Counted from the stretch's first letter, positions 45,622 to 58,078 are shown. The stretch is DNA of 64,000 nucleotides from Isoetes taiwanensis (GCA_021234155.1 JAJEKV010000016.1:3495896-3559895); one strand, 5' to 3'. A program made the numbers and translations. The notes: generated from the letters alone by a model not told the origin.

Positions 45622-46880
45622 ATTTTAGCATGGCCATCATCTGTAATGATGCAAGAAGGAAGCCAATCAGGATCATCCTGACATAAGGAACCTTTTAGAG
45701 CTTGCATCCATTGTATTATATGTTTAGTCTTTTGAGAATTGGTGAAAACATAAACCAATGGCAAACCATTGCAATACTTATCGAATGCAGTAATTGCGAA
45801 AAGATAGAACCTGCATAAGCATATTGAATAATCAACTCAATGTACATGAAACACATGCAATAACTATTAAAGAAGGACCATACCTCTTGTCATTTGTTTT
45901 GCATGTAGGGTCCATGCAAATGGCTCTATTCTTACCAAATCTCAACATGGACCATCTCTTCGATTGGAGTCATAACTCCTAAATGAAACAAGTCTCCTTG
46001 TTTATACAGGAATACAGAATCTTGGTGTTTCTATATCAATTCGTGGATATTAGTGGAAGGATCTTCATGTAACTTCCATGTATTATAGACCACTCCCTTC
46101 TCAACATTGTACATGTCCCGAATTTTCAGCACGCCATCCCCACACATGCTTTTCATTCCATGCACGTCAAGTTTCAATCTCCGCCTCTCTTCTTGCACAT
46201 TCATGACACTATGTGGCTTGTGCCAATGCATACGTTTTTCTCTAACCCATTCCTTCAATTCTTGTGAGATCCAAGGTGTTAATTAGATTCCTTGTTCTGG
46301 GTCAATGGACTTACCCTGACAAGCCACACCTTGGATATTCTTATGATCAAACCCATAATAAGTGATATCTGAACATTTAAAAAGGAGATAGAGTTGTCTA
46401 ATTGTGAAATGGACTTCAGCCCCTACGTATACAATCTCCTCTCTCAACCCTTTTCCTGCGTCTGTCAGGTATGCTCCATCCTCAAGCACATGAGTGTTTC
46501 TTTCTTGTCTTGAGGTCCATATGTGCACCAATATTTGTATTGTGCATTACAAGTTATTGCAACAACCAAACATAATACCTTATTGGATCTTGGACTAATG
46601 ATTTTGTAAACCAAAACATGGAACGGACAATATCTATACCTCCATCAATATCAAATAGGAATTCTTGTAGAGTCTTCTTAACACTCTCTCAAGCTTGAAG
46701 CTCCTCAGGTAGAAATTGTACATGCTTTACAATTCTTCTGCTCCCCAAGAACGCAATCTTAGATCCGATTAGTATAGATGTAGCAGGTCTAAACGAGCAT
46801 CTGTCCATCCCCTTAAAAAGTAGGTACCTAATGCTCTTCAAGGTATCAGTGGAGATTGCAATGATCGAATAAGCCATTTT
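45622..46880 (-). pseudogene. MULE/FAR1-like transposase-derived fragment
   Basis: Minus-strand pieces, possibly exons: 46,877-46,689; 46,531-46,283 (ending ACQGKSIDPEQGI, then a TAA); 46,258-46,031 (KEWVREKRMHWHK); about 45,960-45,880 (LRFGKNRAICMDPTCKTND); and 45,830-45,630 (FAITAFDKYCNGLPLVYVF and CIITDDGH). The MDPTCKTN then LPLVYVF then ITDDGH order resembles the DDE core of MULE transposases and FAR1-type proteins. The in-frame stop and a truncated end at the Gypsy LTR point to decay. Family call is by motif only. Confidence 0.45.
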
Positions 46881-47080
46881 GGTGAGAGAGATCCTGCTGT
46901 ATTTCAGTCAGTAGCTGCAAAGATTTACTCAAATGTAACTGAATTTGGCTGGCTCATACTGCGAAACATGTTCTGAATCGATTGCTTATTTTCTCTTCTC
47001 CTTCAAATCGTCCATGCTGGCCGCATTTCGCTCAGCCCGTCCTCCTCGATATGTAACAGACAAACAACATTCTGAGACGT
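46881..47080. other. Non-coding spacer
   Basis: No feature recognised. Confidence 0.3.
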
Positions 47081-47610
47081 GATCCCGAGGATGATCTCAG
47101 CCCCTCTACGTATCATGATGGTAATGGTCAGTTGGGTTGACAAATTTAAACCTGGACTGTTGGGTTGATCCACACTCCAATCTCCATGTCTAATGGTTTT
47201 CATATATACATCTATGGAATCACAGATGTGAATAATGTGATGATCCCAGAGGAGGGGATATGCTTGGTGTATATCAGCCCGGCTTTCATGATCACGGAGA
47301 CTGAGATCCACGTTAGGAATGGGGTGATCTTGGAGGCTGGGATCCACATCGGAGTGGAGTGATCCCACAGTGGGGATCCGCGTCAGGGGTTGATCCTGGA
47401 GGGTCAAATCACATCGATCGATAACCTTCACCCGTATCAGCTAGCCATGCGGGATCCCGGAGGAGGAGATCCATGTGAGGCTGGACGTGGATCTCAGAGG
47501 TGGGGATAATAATGGCCGACAATGGTTATCAAATCGGCTAGCCAGCGGTGATCCTGGAGGAGGAGATAACCGTCTTGGCATGCGGGGGTTCCCGAAGGAT
47601 GGGATCAATG
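47081..47610. repeat. GATCC...GGAGG...GGGATC minisatellite
   Basis: Some ten diverged units in which GATC(C/T)C(A/G)GAGG or GATCCTGGAGG is followed 5-20 bases on by GGGATC/GGAGATC. Each unit can fold through the paired GATC boxes. G-rich on the plus strand. Confidence 0.55.
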
Positions 47611-48117
47611 GTGGCTAAATTTAGAGACGAAATTAGCCACCAACAGATCCCGGAGTATAGATTCGCCTATGTGATCCCAAAGCCAGGATCTTTCATTCAT
47701 GAATGGCTGCGATGGGATGAGGTTTTTGACGGCAAGGCCCATGCGTAACTTGGAGTGTGTCAGTACAGTTGAACAGAGTTTCCCAAATAGATACCGTTGG
47801 AAAATATCTGAAATCTTGGAGGACAAGATCTTTATCTCCAGGATCCTCCAATCTAGGTTAAAGGTATCTTAAACCTTCTTTAAAGGCTCAATGGTGGAGA
47901 CAGAATGGAGCCCAACAAGACTGATTGGTTTGAGCAAGGCTTCTCCATCGGCGAAGCCACAACTAGAACTAGCTGCCGCGCTGTTTCGCCAATCTAGAAT
48001 GCACGTGTTAGTTAAAGATGAGTTTAGATTGTGGCTAAGTAAGAAATTAAAATGCAAACAGAAAAAAAAAACACAATTATATAAGAAGGATAAAAGCTTA
48101 TAGTAATTTGAACCAGA
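47611..48117. other. No recognised gene
   Basis: A 70-codon frame at 47,891-48,103 is unidentified. A further CTTGGAGGACAAGATC-type unit of the minisatellite is near 47,815. Confidence 0.3.
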
Positions 48118-48790
48118 ACGGGATATATGAAGTTCTCAATTGCACCACCACGACATGATTTTGATTTTCACCATGACATTTTGTTTGACCCGTCAAACCA
48201 AATTAACATGAAGAAAAACTCATCCATGTACCATGTAGTCTGTTATTAATGATGTCTTCATCTTTACTCAACGATAGGTTTCTTGCTGGAATGGATTTAT
48301 CCTCAATAAATTTCCATTGTCCTTTTCACGACTATACTGTTGGGAGATTAAGATTCCTGCATTGTTATATGACTTCTTGGCACTGGTAGAGCTCATCAAC
48401 TAAACGAAATGTAAGATTGTGCATTGAAAGTCAAAGAGCAAAAGCAGAAGTTGGAACAATAAACTCTTGTAAGAAAATCCGAAGGTCATGAAGATGCCCA
48501 AGCTACAATTGTGCCGCAAACTGTTGGTCTAAAGGTTGAAGGGTCTCAACCTTAAAAAACTAAAGAGCCCTTAGGATCTTTGCATACAAAGATAGTTTTG
48601 ATTATCTATTGGAAGCACTGGCGCCATTACACATAGTTTGGCCCTTCTGGCATTTGTTATTCTTTTTGGAAATATGCGCAACAACTTCGATGACTTTGCT
48701 AAAATCCTCGAGAAAATGTATAATGAAGTCTCGGGGTAAGATCAACATTGTAGTATACATGCTTAAGTTAGTTAAGTTAAAAGGTTGTTC
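48118..48790 (+). pseudogene. Inverted, decayed copy of ABCB promoter and exon 1
   Basis: Aligns in inverted orientation with 26,135-26,732. Shared blocks include GAAGTTCTCAATTGC, CACGACTATA, GTTGGGAGATTAAGATT and GAAGATGCCCAAGCTACA-like coding. The peptide trace is KSEGHEDAQATIVPQTVGLK against the parent's KSEVREDAQAAIVLQTVGLK. The start codon is lost, a TAA follows EGSQP, and frameshifts follow. The exon 1 donor GTAAGATCAAC and some 50 bases of intron 1 are also present, so this is a DNA-level duplication, not a retrocopy. Confidence 0.85.
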
Positions 48791-50751
48791 GTGAATCTTT
48801 TTTTTTTCTACAATTGGATGGTGAACCTACCCTACCTTAATCTTAGCTTAGGGCTTAGTGCCATTTATACTACATGATTATTCTACATCAGCCATTTAGA
48901 TTTTGCAATAGCTATTTTCGCAGATAAAAAAATCATAAAGAATCGCAGAAGATCCAGCCAAACCATATTCAAAAAATTATTGATTTCCTTGAAGCTATTT
49001 ATGCTCTTTTCATATGGTTCTTCACCACATCTGGCCATCTCTCCTCCCATCTTTATAATCTTTACTTTTCAAACTCATTTTTTCCACTACGCTATATATG
49101 TTTGATAGTTGAAAATACGTAAATCATTATGAGTGCATTGAGTCTTTCGTCAAATGCACTATAATCTAGTGCAAAAAAATCTATCAGAGTTTGTAAGTAC
49201 CTCCATTTATCAGCCAGTAAATAAAGGTAGAAGAATTTTTGTTTGTTGTGCTATCATCAGAAAGCTTCTCAAGTTTCAGTACCCAATTGTTTCTCAAATT
49301 TTGGTGCTGATACAACTTATTTCTTCATTTCTTGTTTTATATTAATAATAGATGTGATGATTTGTTTTGGCTTAGGGTAAAAGTGGGTTTGACATGCCAA
49401 ATTGTCTAATATGAGTCATTTTTTGCAAAAACACAAGTATTTTCTATGCTCTTATAAAGGCTAAGGTGGTTTTAAGATGCTATAATATAGACAATGTTAG
49501 CCATTCTTGTGGATGGATTTGTAAAAAAAATAATCTGCGAGAGTTAGAAACGTGTCCTTGTAAATAAGACGGATTGAACAAAAAATTATTGAAGTTTCTG
49601 GAGATATGCTACTGTCTATATGTAGATAGTAAAAATGAAATATTTTTTGCATGGTATCATGTAGAAATTGATGGATGAATGAATGGATGGATAGAAGAGG
49701 ATTAAGTATTGCTAAGCATAGAAGCTGTAAAAACCAATACTACCTTTATAGGCTCAGATTGTAATTTAAATTACAACAAATATGATTGGTGTTATTACAA
49801 TAACGAGGTATTTGGCTTGATAAACTTAGAGTAGTTAGTTTAAAGGGCAGTTCAACAAGCCATGAGAATTTATGCTAGTGCAACCTTTATACAATATTAA
49901 GAATTCAATCTTCTAGCATTATTTGTTTTTTTTTATCAATCATTAGCTTTTTCTTGTCTTTTCTATTTTCGACTTTCCATGTTATTAGTGCTTGTTCTTG
50001 ATGTTTGATCAATTGTGAGATATTTCAATTTACATTTTTTCTTAGATTAATACTTTATAATTATTTTAGTGACAACTTCTAAGATGAGAATCTGGATCAA
50101 GGTGGAATGAGGATTTGGACGAAGACGTGAATGAAAACAAAAATTGAAAGATCGTAGTGTTAAGGTATTAATTCACTTCTTTTCTTCACAGTTCTAACTT
50201 ATTATTAAAGTTATAAATTCCATAATAATTTCTTTTTAGGAGCCAGTACAAAAGGAGGACCATTTGTATAAGGATGGCCACGACAAAGGGGAGAGGCCAT
50301 CTGATGATGAGGACAATGCTTATGCTGAAAATATTACAGGTCTGAGGACGATATTGGCATTTTGCAGGACGATTGCAAACCTTATCCTAACATTGAAAAA
50401 TACAAGAAGATAGCTAGATCAGGATATCATTGAGTGTCATAGATATCTCTTTTTAGCAATTACAAAAAAAAACTACTACTTATGTTCTATGGTTTTTGTA
50501 GACCTTTATGAAATACTATGGATACTACTTATGTCTTATGGTTTTTGTAAACCCTTATGCAATATTTGAATATAATTAAAGTAGTTATTATATATGTGGG
50601 CAATGTTCTTGAGCTTCTAAGATATAAATTTGCAACTTAAATAACTTCCCTTTGAGAAGTAGATGGAAGCGGCTGCAATTGCCACGAGAAGCGAGATTAT
50701 GTGCATGTTGCCAGTTACAAGTTATTGAAGATGAAAGCCATACTATGCTAA
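48791..50751. other. AT-rich DNA, no firm gene
   Basis: No gene recognised. A short frame near 50,345-50,430 reads EDDIGILQDDCKPYPNIEKY and then stops. It could be an exon remnant but has no known match from memory. Confidence 0.35.
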
Positions 50752-51265
50752 CTTGGCATTATACATACTTGAGGTTCTAGATGAGCATCTTCAAGTACTG
50801 AACCCTCACTAGTCATCATGGTACTTATATTTTCGTCTTACTTGTCTAGTATCATCATTACTGCAAAGGCTTTTCCCTTGAAAACCTTTCGAGGCAGGGG
50901 TTTTTTAATCCTAGTAGTAATGGTCGTACTAGGCCATTGTATGGGCCCCATGGCCTCTTGATCTTCGTGGACGTTAGAAAATTTATTCTATTCTATATTC
51001 TATTGCTAAGATGTCCTGCTTTTGAGATGGTTAGGAATCGTTATTTGACTTTAGCATTCCTTTTCCATGCTCCCACAATTTTCAGAGCCCCATCTATGCA
51101 TGACTTGGCATTATACATATTTGAGGTTCTAGATGAGCATCTTCAATTACTGAACCCTTAATAGTCATCATGACCTACTTATATTTTCTTCTTGCTTATC
51201 TAGTAGCATAATTACTGCAAAAGTTTTTCCCTTGAAAACCTTTCAAGTCAGGGGTTTTTTAATAG
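50752..51265. repeat. ~170-bp direct duplication carrying hairpin copies 2 and 3
   Basis: The segment from ACTTGGCATTATACATA through GTTCTAGATGAGCATCTTCA to the TTTTTTAAT motif occurs at about 50,752-50,910 and 51,104-51,262 with substitutions. Confidence 0.7.
50856..50922 (+). other. Conserved-loop hairpin, copy 2
   Basis: A 7-bp perfect stem (CATTACT at 50,856 with AGTAATG at 50,916) around an inner segment with GGCTTTTCC, TTGAAAACC and GGGGTTTTTTAATCC. The duplicate at 51,226-51,264 keeps the inner segment but has lost the right stem. Confidence 0.55.
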
Positions 51266-52990
51266 CCACCATGTGCTTAAGAATGATCAAGAAAACAAAT
51301 TCTAACCAAGAACGAGGAGAGAAGAGTGGCGGCAATACCATTACATGAACAAGCATCTGCAAACACTAAGGGTTGCACGCCATGTTATCTTATGGTAATA
51401 ATCTTGGCCTCAAGGACAAAAGGGTCCATCTTGCAATGGTTTACAAACCGTATGGGCTAGGAAGTTTATATATTTGTTTTTTTTTTATGAAAAAAAGCAT
51501 TGAGTATTTGGGGGTGAAAATTGGGGCAAATGCGTATAGTTTGTCTCATGGGTGGATGGGTTACGAACATTTTTTTTGCAATGGAACCCCAGGTCTAGAC
51601 ATATCGTAGTTTGCATAAGATCAAAATGGTAATAAACAAGAAGGCTAAAGTAGCAAGCAATTGATTGAAGACAATGTTGGCCTCTTGTTGTAATTATCTA
51701 TTTAGTCTCTCTCTATTTAAGTCCTTATCCACCCACTTCATACTTCATATGCAAAACTTCCTCTTGCTAAAAGAAAACAGAAGCATACAAAAGATGTAGC
51801 ATAGCAGAAATTTTATGCATTCCAAATATATGATAATAACACACAAATATTGATTCCAACCCTAAGTACTAAACAACAAGAGTTCCATCTTTTAAATGCG
51901 TGATTTTGGCTTGTTTTTCATGTGGAGATGGAAGAGAAAAACTAACTATAAGGGAGGAGAGGAGGAGATTATAGATATGATGGTTGTTGCAAGTAATATA
52001 TGCCAGCTAAAGAAAGACAGGATCACATTATCAATTATCAATCTTGTTAATTTGGGATTTTCAGGTCTGGCTGAAAATATTTTTGGAATTTTTTTTAACT
52101 CAATTTCCTAAGATTTTGAGGGGTTTGTCTGCCGAGAAAACTTTCAGACTCTCCAAAAATCGGGAAGGAGTTTTTCCATACGATTTCATTGGCAAATTTT
52201 CCCCTTTGTGCATGTCTGCATGCCACGATTCTCTAAGACCTCATGCACCCAGCGATTTCCAAAGACTTCATACACTCATCTCTAAATGCATAGATCTGAT
52301 GATTCTGTTCGGATACAAAGAAAAGTCGGCCAGTTTTCAGTGCAGAAGGCAGAAGATGGAGGTCCAGGTTTGGAGAAAGTGAGGTGCAGATTCTTGCACA
52401 GGTAGAAGATGGAGGGATTATTGGATTGGATAGGTCGAAGGGTATGCCCAGACTTCAATCCATCCAGAGAATATAAAGCTGTGTTATTTTACTTTGTTTT
52501 CAACAAACAGACCGCTCAGTATCTCAACTCCGTTCTTCCAACCCATGCCAGACATATGTTTCCATAAATTCGGCTTGCCATTTTTCTGTCTCCAATGGGA
52601 TTCGTATGCTTCATTACTTTCAAAGCTGTTGGAGCAGCATTTTGTTTCCCTTTGCATTCTTTCTTCAGATAACATGCACTCTATTGTTGGAAACGAATAT
52701 CTCAGCCATAGCTTGGGTCTAAATGAAGCGAAGGTGTTTCCTATTATGCTTTGATGAATATTTTTTCTCTATTCCCATCGATCCGAGACATCGGATCGAA
52801 ATTCTAGAATGGGGCGAGCATGCATGTCTTGCATGCATGCATGCAGCGCATGCCTTCTCTGGTTGGGAGTTCGCTATATTAGGCGCAGTTCTGCATCGTC
52901 TCATCGGCGCTTCCTCTTCTCTCTCAGCAGTACCTTATTCTCTTTTCTTCTTTGAACCCACCCTCCCCCCCTTCTTTGTTTAATGTATTT
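51266..52990. other. Non-coding DNA, no gene
   Basis: No convincing coding region. It includes a short ATGC-rich stretch (CATGCATGCATGCAGCGCATG) near 52,832. Confidence 0.4.
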
Positions 52991-53086
52991 GTCGCCTGGC
53001 ACGCGTGACCAGCCCCTCTATTTGAAGAGGTTTTTGTTTTATTGTCGCGTGGCACGCGTGATCAGCCCCTCCACTTTGGGAGGTTT
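52991..53086 (+). repeat. Two 53-bp tandem units, each hairpin plus T run
   Basis: GTCGC(C/G)TGGCACGCGTGA at 52,991 and 53,044. Each is followed by a small hairpin (CCTCT/AGAGG in the first, CCTCC/GGAGG in the second) and a T-rich tail. The stem bases differ but still pair. Confidence 0.65.
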
Positions 53087-53212
53087 GTTTTGTCACAGTT
53101 TTTTCTAGTGTTGGTGATGTGCAGGTACATGTTGGCGAGCGGCAACAGCTTCGACTTCTCCATTTGTGGGTTTTGGGAGCGATTTCTCTGCCTTACGTTT
53201 GTCTAAGCCCCT

Positions 53213-53293
53213 TGCTGAAGGCTTATCACTAGGGTTTTTCCTCGAAAACCCGAAAGGGCGGGGTTTTTTAATCCCGGTGATAAGCTTTCGGCA
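53213..53293 (+). other. Conserved-loop hairpin, copy 4
   Basis: A 17-bp stem (TGCTGAAGGCTTATCAC at 53,213 with GTGATAAGCTTTCGGCA at 53,277, two wobble pairs) encloses GGGTTTTTCC, TCGAAAACC and GGGGTTTTTTAATCC. Confidence 0.6.
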
Positions 53294-54724
53294 GGTACAC
53301 AAGCCAAACATCTATTAGCATTGTATTTTATGGGGTCCAAATTATATAATTGGACATTCCCTTTATTTTTTCGTGGGTAGTTCGCATGTGTTCGGCTACC
53401 CACTATCCACCATTGTAGAAAACCTGCTGAGATGAATGAGAAGCCTATCGCGAGGTTTTTGGTGTTTTCATGCGAGCCCCATTCTAGAATTTATATATTA
53501 TTTAGACTGTTAGAATGTTGGGAAGTAGTTTTGGCCTCTAACATTAGTGTGCATTGGACTGTTGCACCATGTCTTGGATGCAAGAACTGGACAACATAGC
53601 ATTATTCTTTGGTTAATAAAAACTCTTATGGTTCATCTAGATTATGGTGGGATTGTTATGTGCTTAGGCTTTGGGCTCTTTTGAATATGAGGCCAACAAA
53701 TACAGGTCTATGAGCTGGAGATTAAGGGTTGGTTCACCAAGCAGCTCAGCTGTAAGGGCATATTTATTTTGATATCAACCATTTCTTATGAATTCATATT
53801 CTAAATTCGTTTATTATATATAGAGTTGATTTTGGCGGAGATGAGATGCTAATGATTGTAGCTGTGATTCTGTTGATCCATCGCCCGCAAATATCAGACC
53901 TGTTTTTCCAAAGAGAATTGCTGGAGCAGGTAGAACCCTAACCCAAAAGTTATGGCTTTCTAAAGCAACAAAAGTTCTTCTGTCCAATATGATTAAATTA
54001 AGAAACATGTGCTTGCTAATTAGCAGGAGCTCATTTATGAAATCGTAATAGCTTGCACTTGGCGAGGCTCTATCAGGGAAAGCAAGAGTAGAACTAGCTC
54101 CATTACGGTAGCTATGGATCTAGCTCTGTTAGCATAGCTATGGGTGTTATATGTGGGCCCCCGATACTTTTCTCCCTTCTTTGCTACTCAGAGATCCTAA
54201 TTCAGTCTTCTCCAAAACTAGGCTGCATTCTAGAATTTGGTAATGGAACATTGGATTATGCACCGTTGCTCAAGCTTCTAACAGCGGACGTGAGAAGGAA
54301 GCGTGGATAATGCGAGAAATACTTCTACCTGAGCATTGCTCTATCAAAATTTTGGCTTTATCTGCATTCGACAGTCCATTTAACTACCAAGGAACTTCAA
54401 AGGCGCTTTAAAAAGGATGATCTAAAATACTCTGCCCTTTTGTTCTTGATGTTGCAAACATGCTGTGATTTTTATTGTTGCATCTAATAGATATCCACAA
54501 CCTGATATGTGCAGGAACATAATTGCATACTTCTCTGCATGTTTTCTCAAGCTCTTTGCCAATGGTTTTATCACTCTCATCTGTCACATGGTTTTCTACA
54601 TTTTCCTTCACTTGCAAGCAAGCAGTGGCAAGGAGGTATACAAATGACATCTGCCTTCTAATTTCTTATTTTTATGCTTCTACCTTATCATAATTGTAAT
54701 TGATGCTAAATATTGCAGGGATAC
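53294..54724. other. Mostly non-coding; one candidate exon
   Basis: At 53,828-53,929 the plus strand reads DFGGDEMLMIVAVILLIHRP and on to RELLEQ, ending at CAG|GTAGAA, a good splice donor. At about 54,232-54,300 another frame reads EFGNGTLDYAPLLKLLTADV. These may be exons of a decayed host gene I cannot identify. The rest shows nothing. Confidence 0.25.
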
Positions 54725-56341
54725 TGTGACGTTCCAAGTATTTATACGGTATATGTATAAATACATTGACATGTCACCCAGTACAGATACGCCACCATGG
54801 GGTATGGTAACCTAGGGGGTTGACCTAAAAGGGATTTAATTAGCTATGTTAATTAAACCATTAAGGATAATAACCTATGATTAAGGAAATTAATAATTAA
54901 GAAGGATAATTAAGCAAATTATGGTTTGGGAAGGCGCCACCTGGCCAAACTCGATTGGCCAGCATGGGGACTACTATTTGGATCCAATTAGGTGGATCAC
55001 CACCCCCGTATCAGCCAGAATCGAACCAGTTGAGCGCCCAAGGAGCAGTTGAGCGCCCAAGCACTGTTCCTGACCTCACCAAAATCACTAAACAACCACT
55101 AGCTGTTGCTGCCGCCCTACCTACAGCACCATGGAAGCACCACAGGATAACGGTTCCAGCCGAAACACGGGTTAGTAGTAGATTAGCTTGTGAATTGTAG
55201 GATAGTACTTCAGTACTCTCTTTGCTGATCGCTTTTGTTGAGATTAACCCTTCTTTGGTATTTAAGATTACATTTCAATTACGGATTCTGTTATGATGGA
55301 TGGATGGATGTGTGTATGAAAGTAGCTCTGTTAAACTTCCATAAAGCAGGGATTAGAGGGGGGGTAGAGACCGCTGTGCCATATGCTTTAGTATGCTCCT
55401 AGTAGCTCCTTTAGTTCCAAGTTGTTGCGGCCTGTGTACAAGAGCCCACCGGGTCGTAGATGCTATGGTCTGGCTTAGCACCAGATAAGGGACACAGTGG
55501 TGAAGTGGGGGTGGGGTCTTGCATGAACATAAAAGGCTCCTGAGACTCCTACAGTGGGCTAGGCCTGATAGCCGGTCACGTGGAGGGTCGGGTATGGGTC
55601 TGACACTCCCTGGGTGTAGAGATGTGATCCGTATGGAGCATCTTGCACTTTGAGTAGATTTAGGGTGAGTAAGTTGGGTACGGATGCGGGGGTCGCTGAT
55701 GCGGCACGTATTCTCTAGCTCACCCATGGAACCACTGTGATCCTAGAAGGGGACACTTCCCTGACCTGCCTCATCGGACCGGGGCGTCATGAACCCTGGA
55801 GTAGGCTCAGACGGGTGATACCATGAGTCTGCGTATCCGGAAGGCTATAGCGAAGCCATAGCGTGAATCGACCCATCTGCAAAGTGTGCACAGGAGGGGC
55901 GGATGGAGTGGACAACCCTAGCCGATGTTCTATGCCAGCCAACGCCATGTCAAGACTCGGTCTGCTGATCTCTTGAGGCCCAGCCGTCAGTCGGTCCTCA
56001 CTAGAGTCTGAGCCGGGGTAGAACCTGAGGTTCGGGGTGTTTTCTTAGTTTAGATGCATATTCTTTGCCGTTATGGTATTTGGACGGATGCGCCACCCCT
56101 CGTGGTGGTTACTTATTTATGATATATGATGTGTGCTAACCCTTGTATTCATGTTTCCGCGACGTAGGAGCCCATCGAAGGCGTGGGCCGAATGACACCT
56201 CTGTGTCCTTCACTCGAGCATCTCCATGTAGATGGCCCGGGTCAGACGGAGGGCCCTGCTCAAGGCGAGATGGTCGCCATGGGAGGGGAAAGTCCCCGTA
56301 TGTATACGGCCGAGGGTCGCATATATTCAGGGTGCGTCACA
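54725..56341 (+). repeat. Chromovirus 5' LTR (1,617 bp)
   Basis: Starts TGTGACGTTCC and ends GGGTGCGTCACA. The left-hand flank is GATAC. The start is identical to that of the 3' LTR at 63,562. Confidence 0.9.
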
Positions 56342-56342
56342 A

Positions 56343-56355
56343 TGGTATCAGAGCC
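56343..56355 (+). other. Chromovirus primer-binding site (tRNA-iMet)
   Basis: TGGTATCAGAGCC one base after the LTR end. Confidence 0.92.
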
Positions 56356-56451
56356 GTGATTTCGGTTGCTCGAAATCATAGCACTGGCCAAACACTAACT
56401 CGTTAGTTCGGTAGTTAGGAGGAGGCTAATTTAGTTTGTTAGTCCTCTTTG

Positions 56452-57815
56452 ATGTTTAAGCAAATGGCAGTCCTCCAAGAAAAGTCTGTCGCTGGCATGA
56501 CATTGCTGCGCAATGAGAACACTCTCCTTAAAAGTATGGCTGATTTGCAAAGGAAGGCTTACCTCAAACCTCAACCCCGTATAGGACAACATGCTCTATT
56601 AGTGCTCTAAACAAGCATATTACTAGGGCAAGCAAACATGGTTTAAGGCCCTTACCATCCACATATTGTCACATTCACGGTCACGGATGCACCAATATGA
56701 GGAAGGGCAAACCATTGAAGGGAACCTCACTATATCTTGATCAGGACGTCGTATTGAAGTTTGGGACATATTTTAGAGTCAAATATACCAATAGTTTTGT
56801 ATTAACTATAACATCATTGAGTTTATAACATCGTCGAATTTGTTATTTATGTCAATATTTGTGGTACTTTTTCGTCACCTTTTGTGAAAATTTTATAGCA
56901 TTCTATATTATCAAACACATTGACAGTTTTATATCAATGTTTTATTACATATTCTGGTATGCACTTCATGTAATTGCATAAATGATCAATGTCGCCAATT
57001 CATATCATCATCCAAATGCAAGTACAAATTTATATACAAATTAAAATGCTTGGAACTAATGCTATTAGGACTTAGTTGTCCAATACTTTTCACTATCAAT
57101 CCTCTATGGAATGATCTGAAACTTGACCTTCAATGACGTTTTTGCATCATGAATCCAATGGAATAGACGGCATTTTGCATTTTTTTTTCCTTCTTGGCCA
57201 TGTTATATTATGATATACCATCTTCTTATCAATTGTGACTAGGGTATCAATAAATACAATTAGCATTGTTCTCTTCCATGATGTGTCCTTCTATCCATTG
57301 GAGTTAGAATGTAATGGAATTGCTCAATTTTCTATATTCATTTCTATCGTCTTGCAGAAGAGACACTCGAAGAATATGAAGAGAGAATTACCGACCAGAT
57401 AAGGAGGGATGACCCAGGGCCGCCCGAACAGGACTATGGCCAGAGGTATGGGGAGTACCCGGAATGGGACGAAGGTTACGAGATGGAACCCGCGCCACCA
57501 GGGGAGCCCTACGATCCAGCCAAGGGGATGGAGATAGTTAATATTCTCAGGGAACGGGCTTTCGAGGACCTGAAGCAAATCCTCCGCCGCACATGGGACT
57601 ATTGGGATATGTCCAGGCACGAAGCTTTCGAGGATGCCAACGACCACTTATGGCAAATCTTCTATGCATTAAGGAGGCTTTTCAATCTCCTCATTATTAG
57701 CCCTACCTGGGATTACCAACCTTTTATCGTTCAGGCCTGGGCGCGTTACAAGCTCGTTAGGGCTGTACGCGAAAGTGTTCGCTACTCAATTTTGTACCCA
57801 TTTGCGAACCCCTAG
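56452..57815 (+). CDS. Extra reading frame upstream of gag, probably spliced
   Basis: Chromoviruses normally go from leader to gag. Here an open frame ends at 57,815 (PFANP then stop); its clear part includes the stretch RAFEDLKQILRRTWDYWDMS. It extends upstream without stops to 57,358, right after the pyrimidine-rich acceptor CTTGCAG. A short frame starting ATG 56,452 (MFKQMAVLQEKSVAGMTLLR) reaches a GTATAG donor at 56,579. Joining them keeps phase and gives about 194 codons. The N-terminal part is Leu/Glu-rich and could coil; the middle is acidic; no known domain is recognised. Splicing is inference. The element's intron would be 56,579-57,357. Confidence 0.45.
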
Positions 57816-58078
57816 GCCTGGACTTTTCAGTCTGTTTTTGTTGTTATGCTGTTTGTGAGATAAACTTCAAGGCTCTGCTGTATCATGTTTGTTTCTGTAC
57901 CCTACTCTTGTATCAACTTTTGGCAGTACTAAGGTGTGGAACTTCAATGTAATAATAGTTTTCTCCTGCAATAACAATCTCTGCTCTTGTACTTTTCCTT
58001 TATTTCTCTCCCTACCCTCTCGGAAATGATATTTCTGTAAGACTTTATGTTACTATAGTTCTGCTTATACTTTCATGT
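57816..58078 (+). other. Leader between extra frame and gag
   Basis: T-rich spacer without coding. Confidence 0.4.

Noticed and set aside
53213-53293. Hammerhead or twister ribozyme
   Set aside because: I looked for the CTGATGA/GAAA core and twister-type conserved loops and did not find them.
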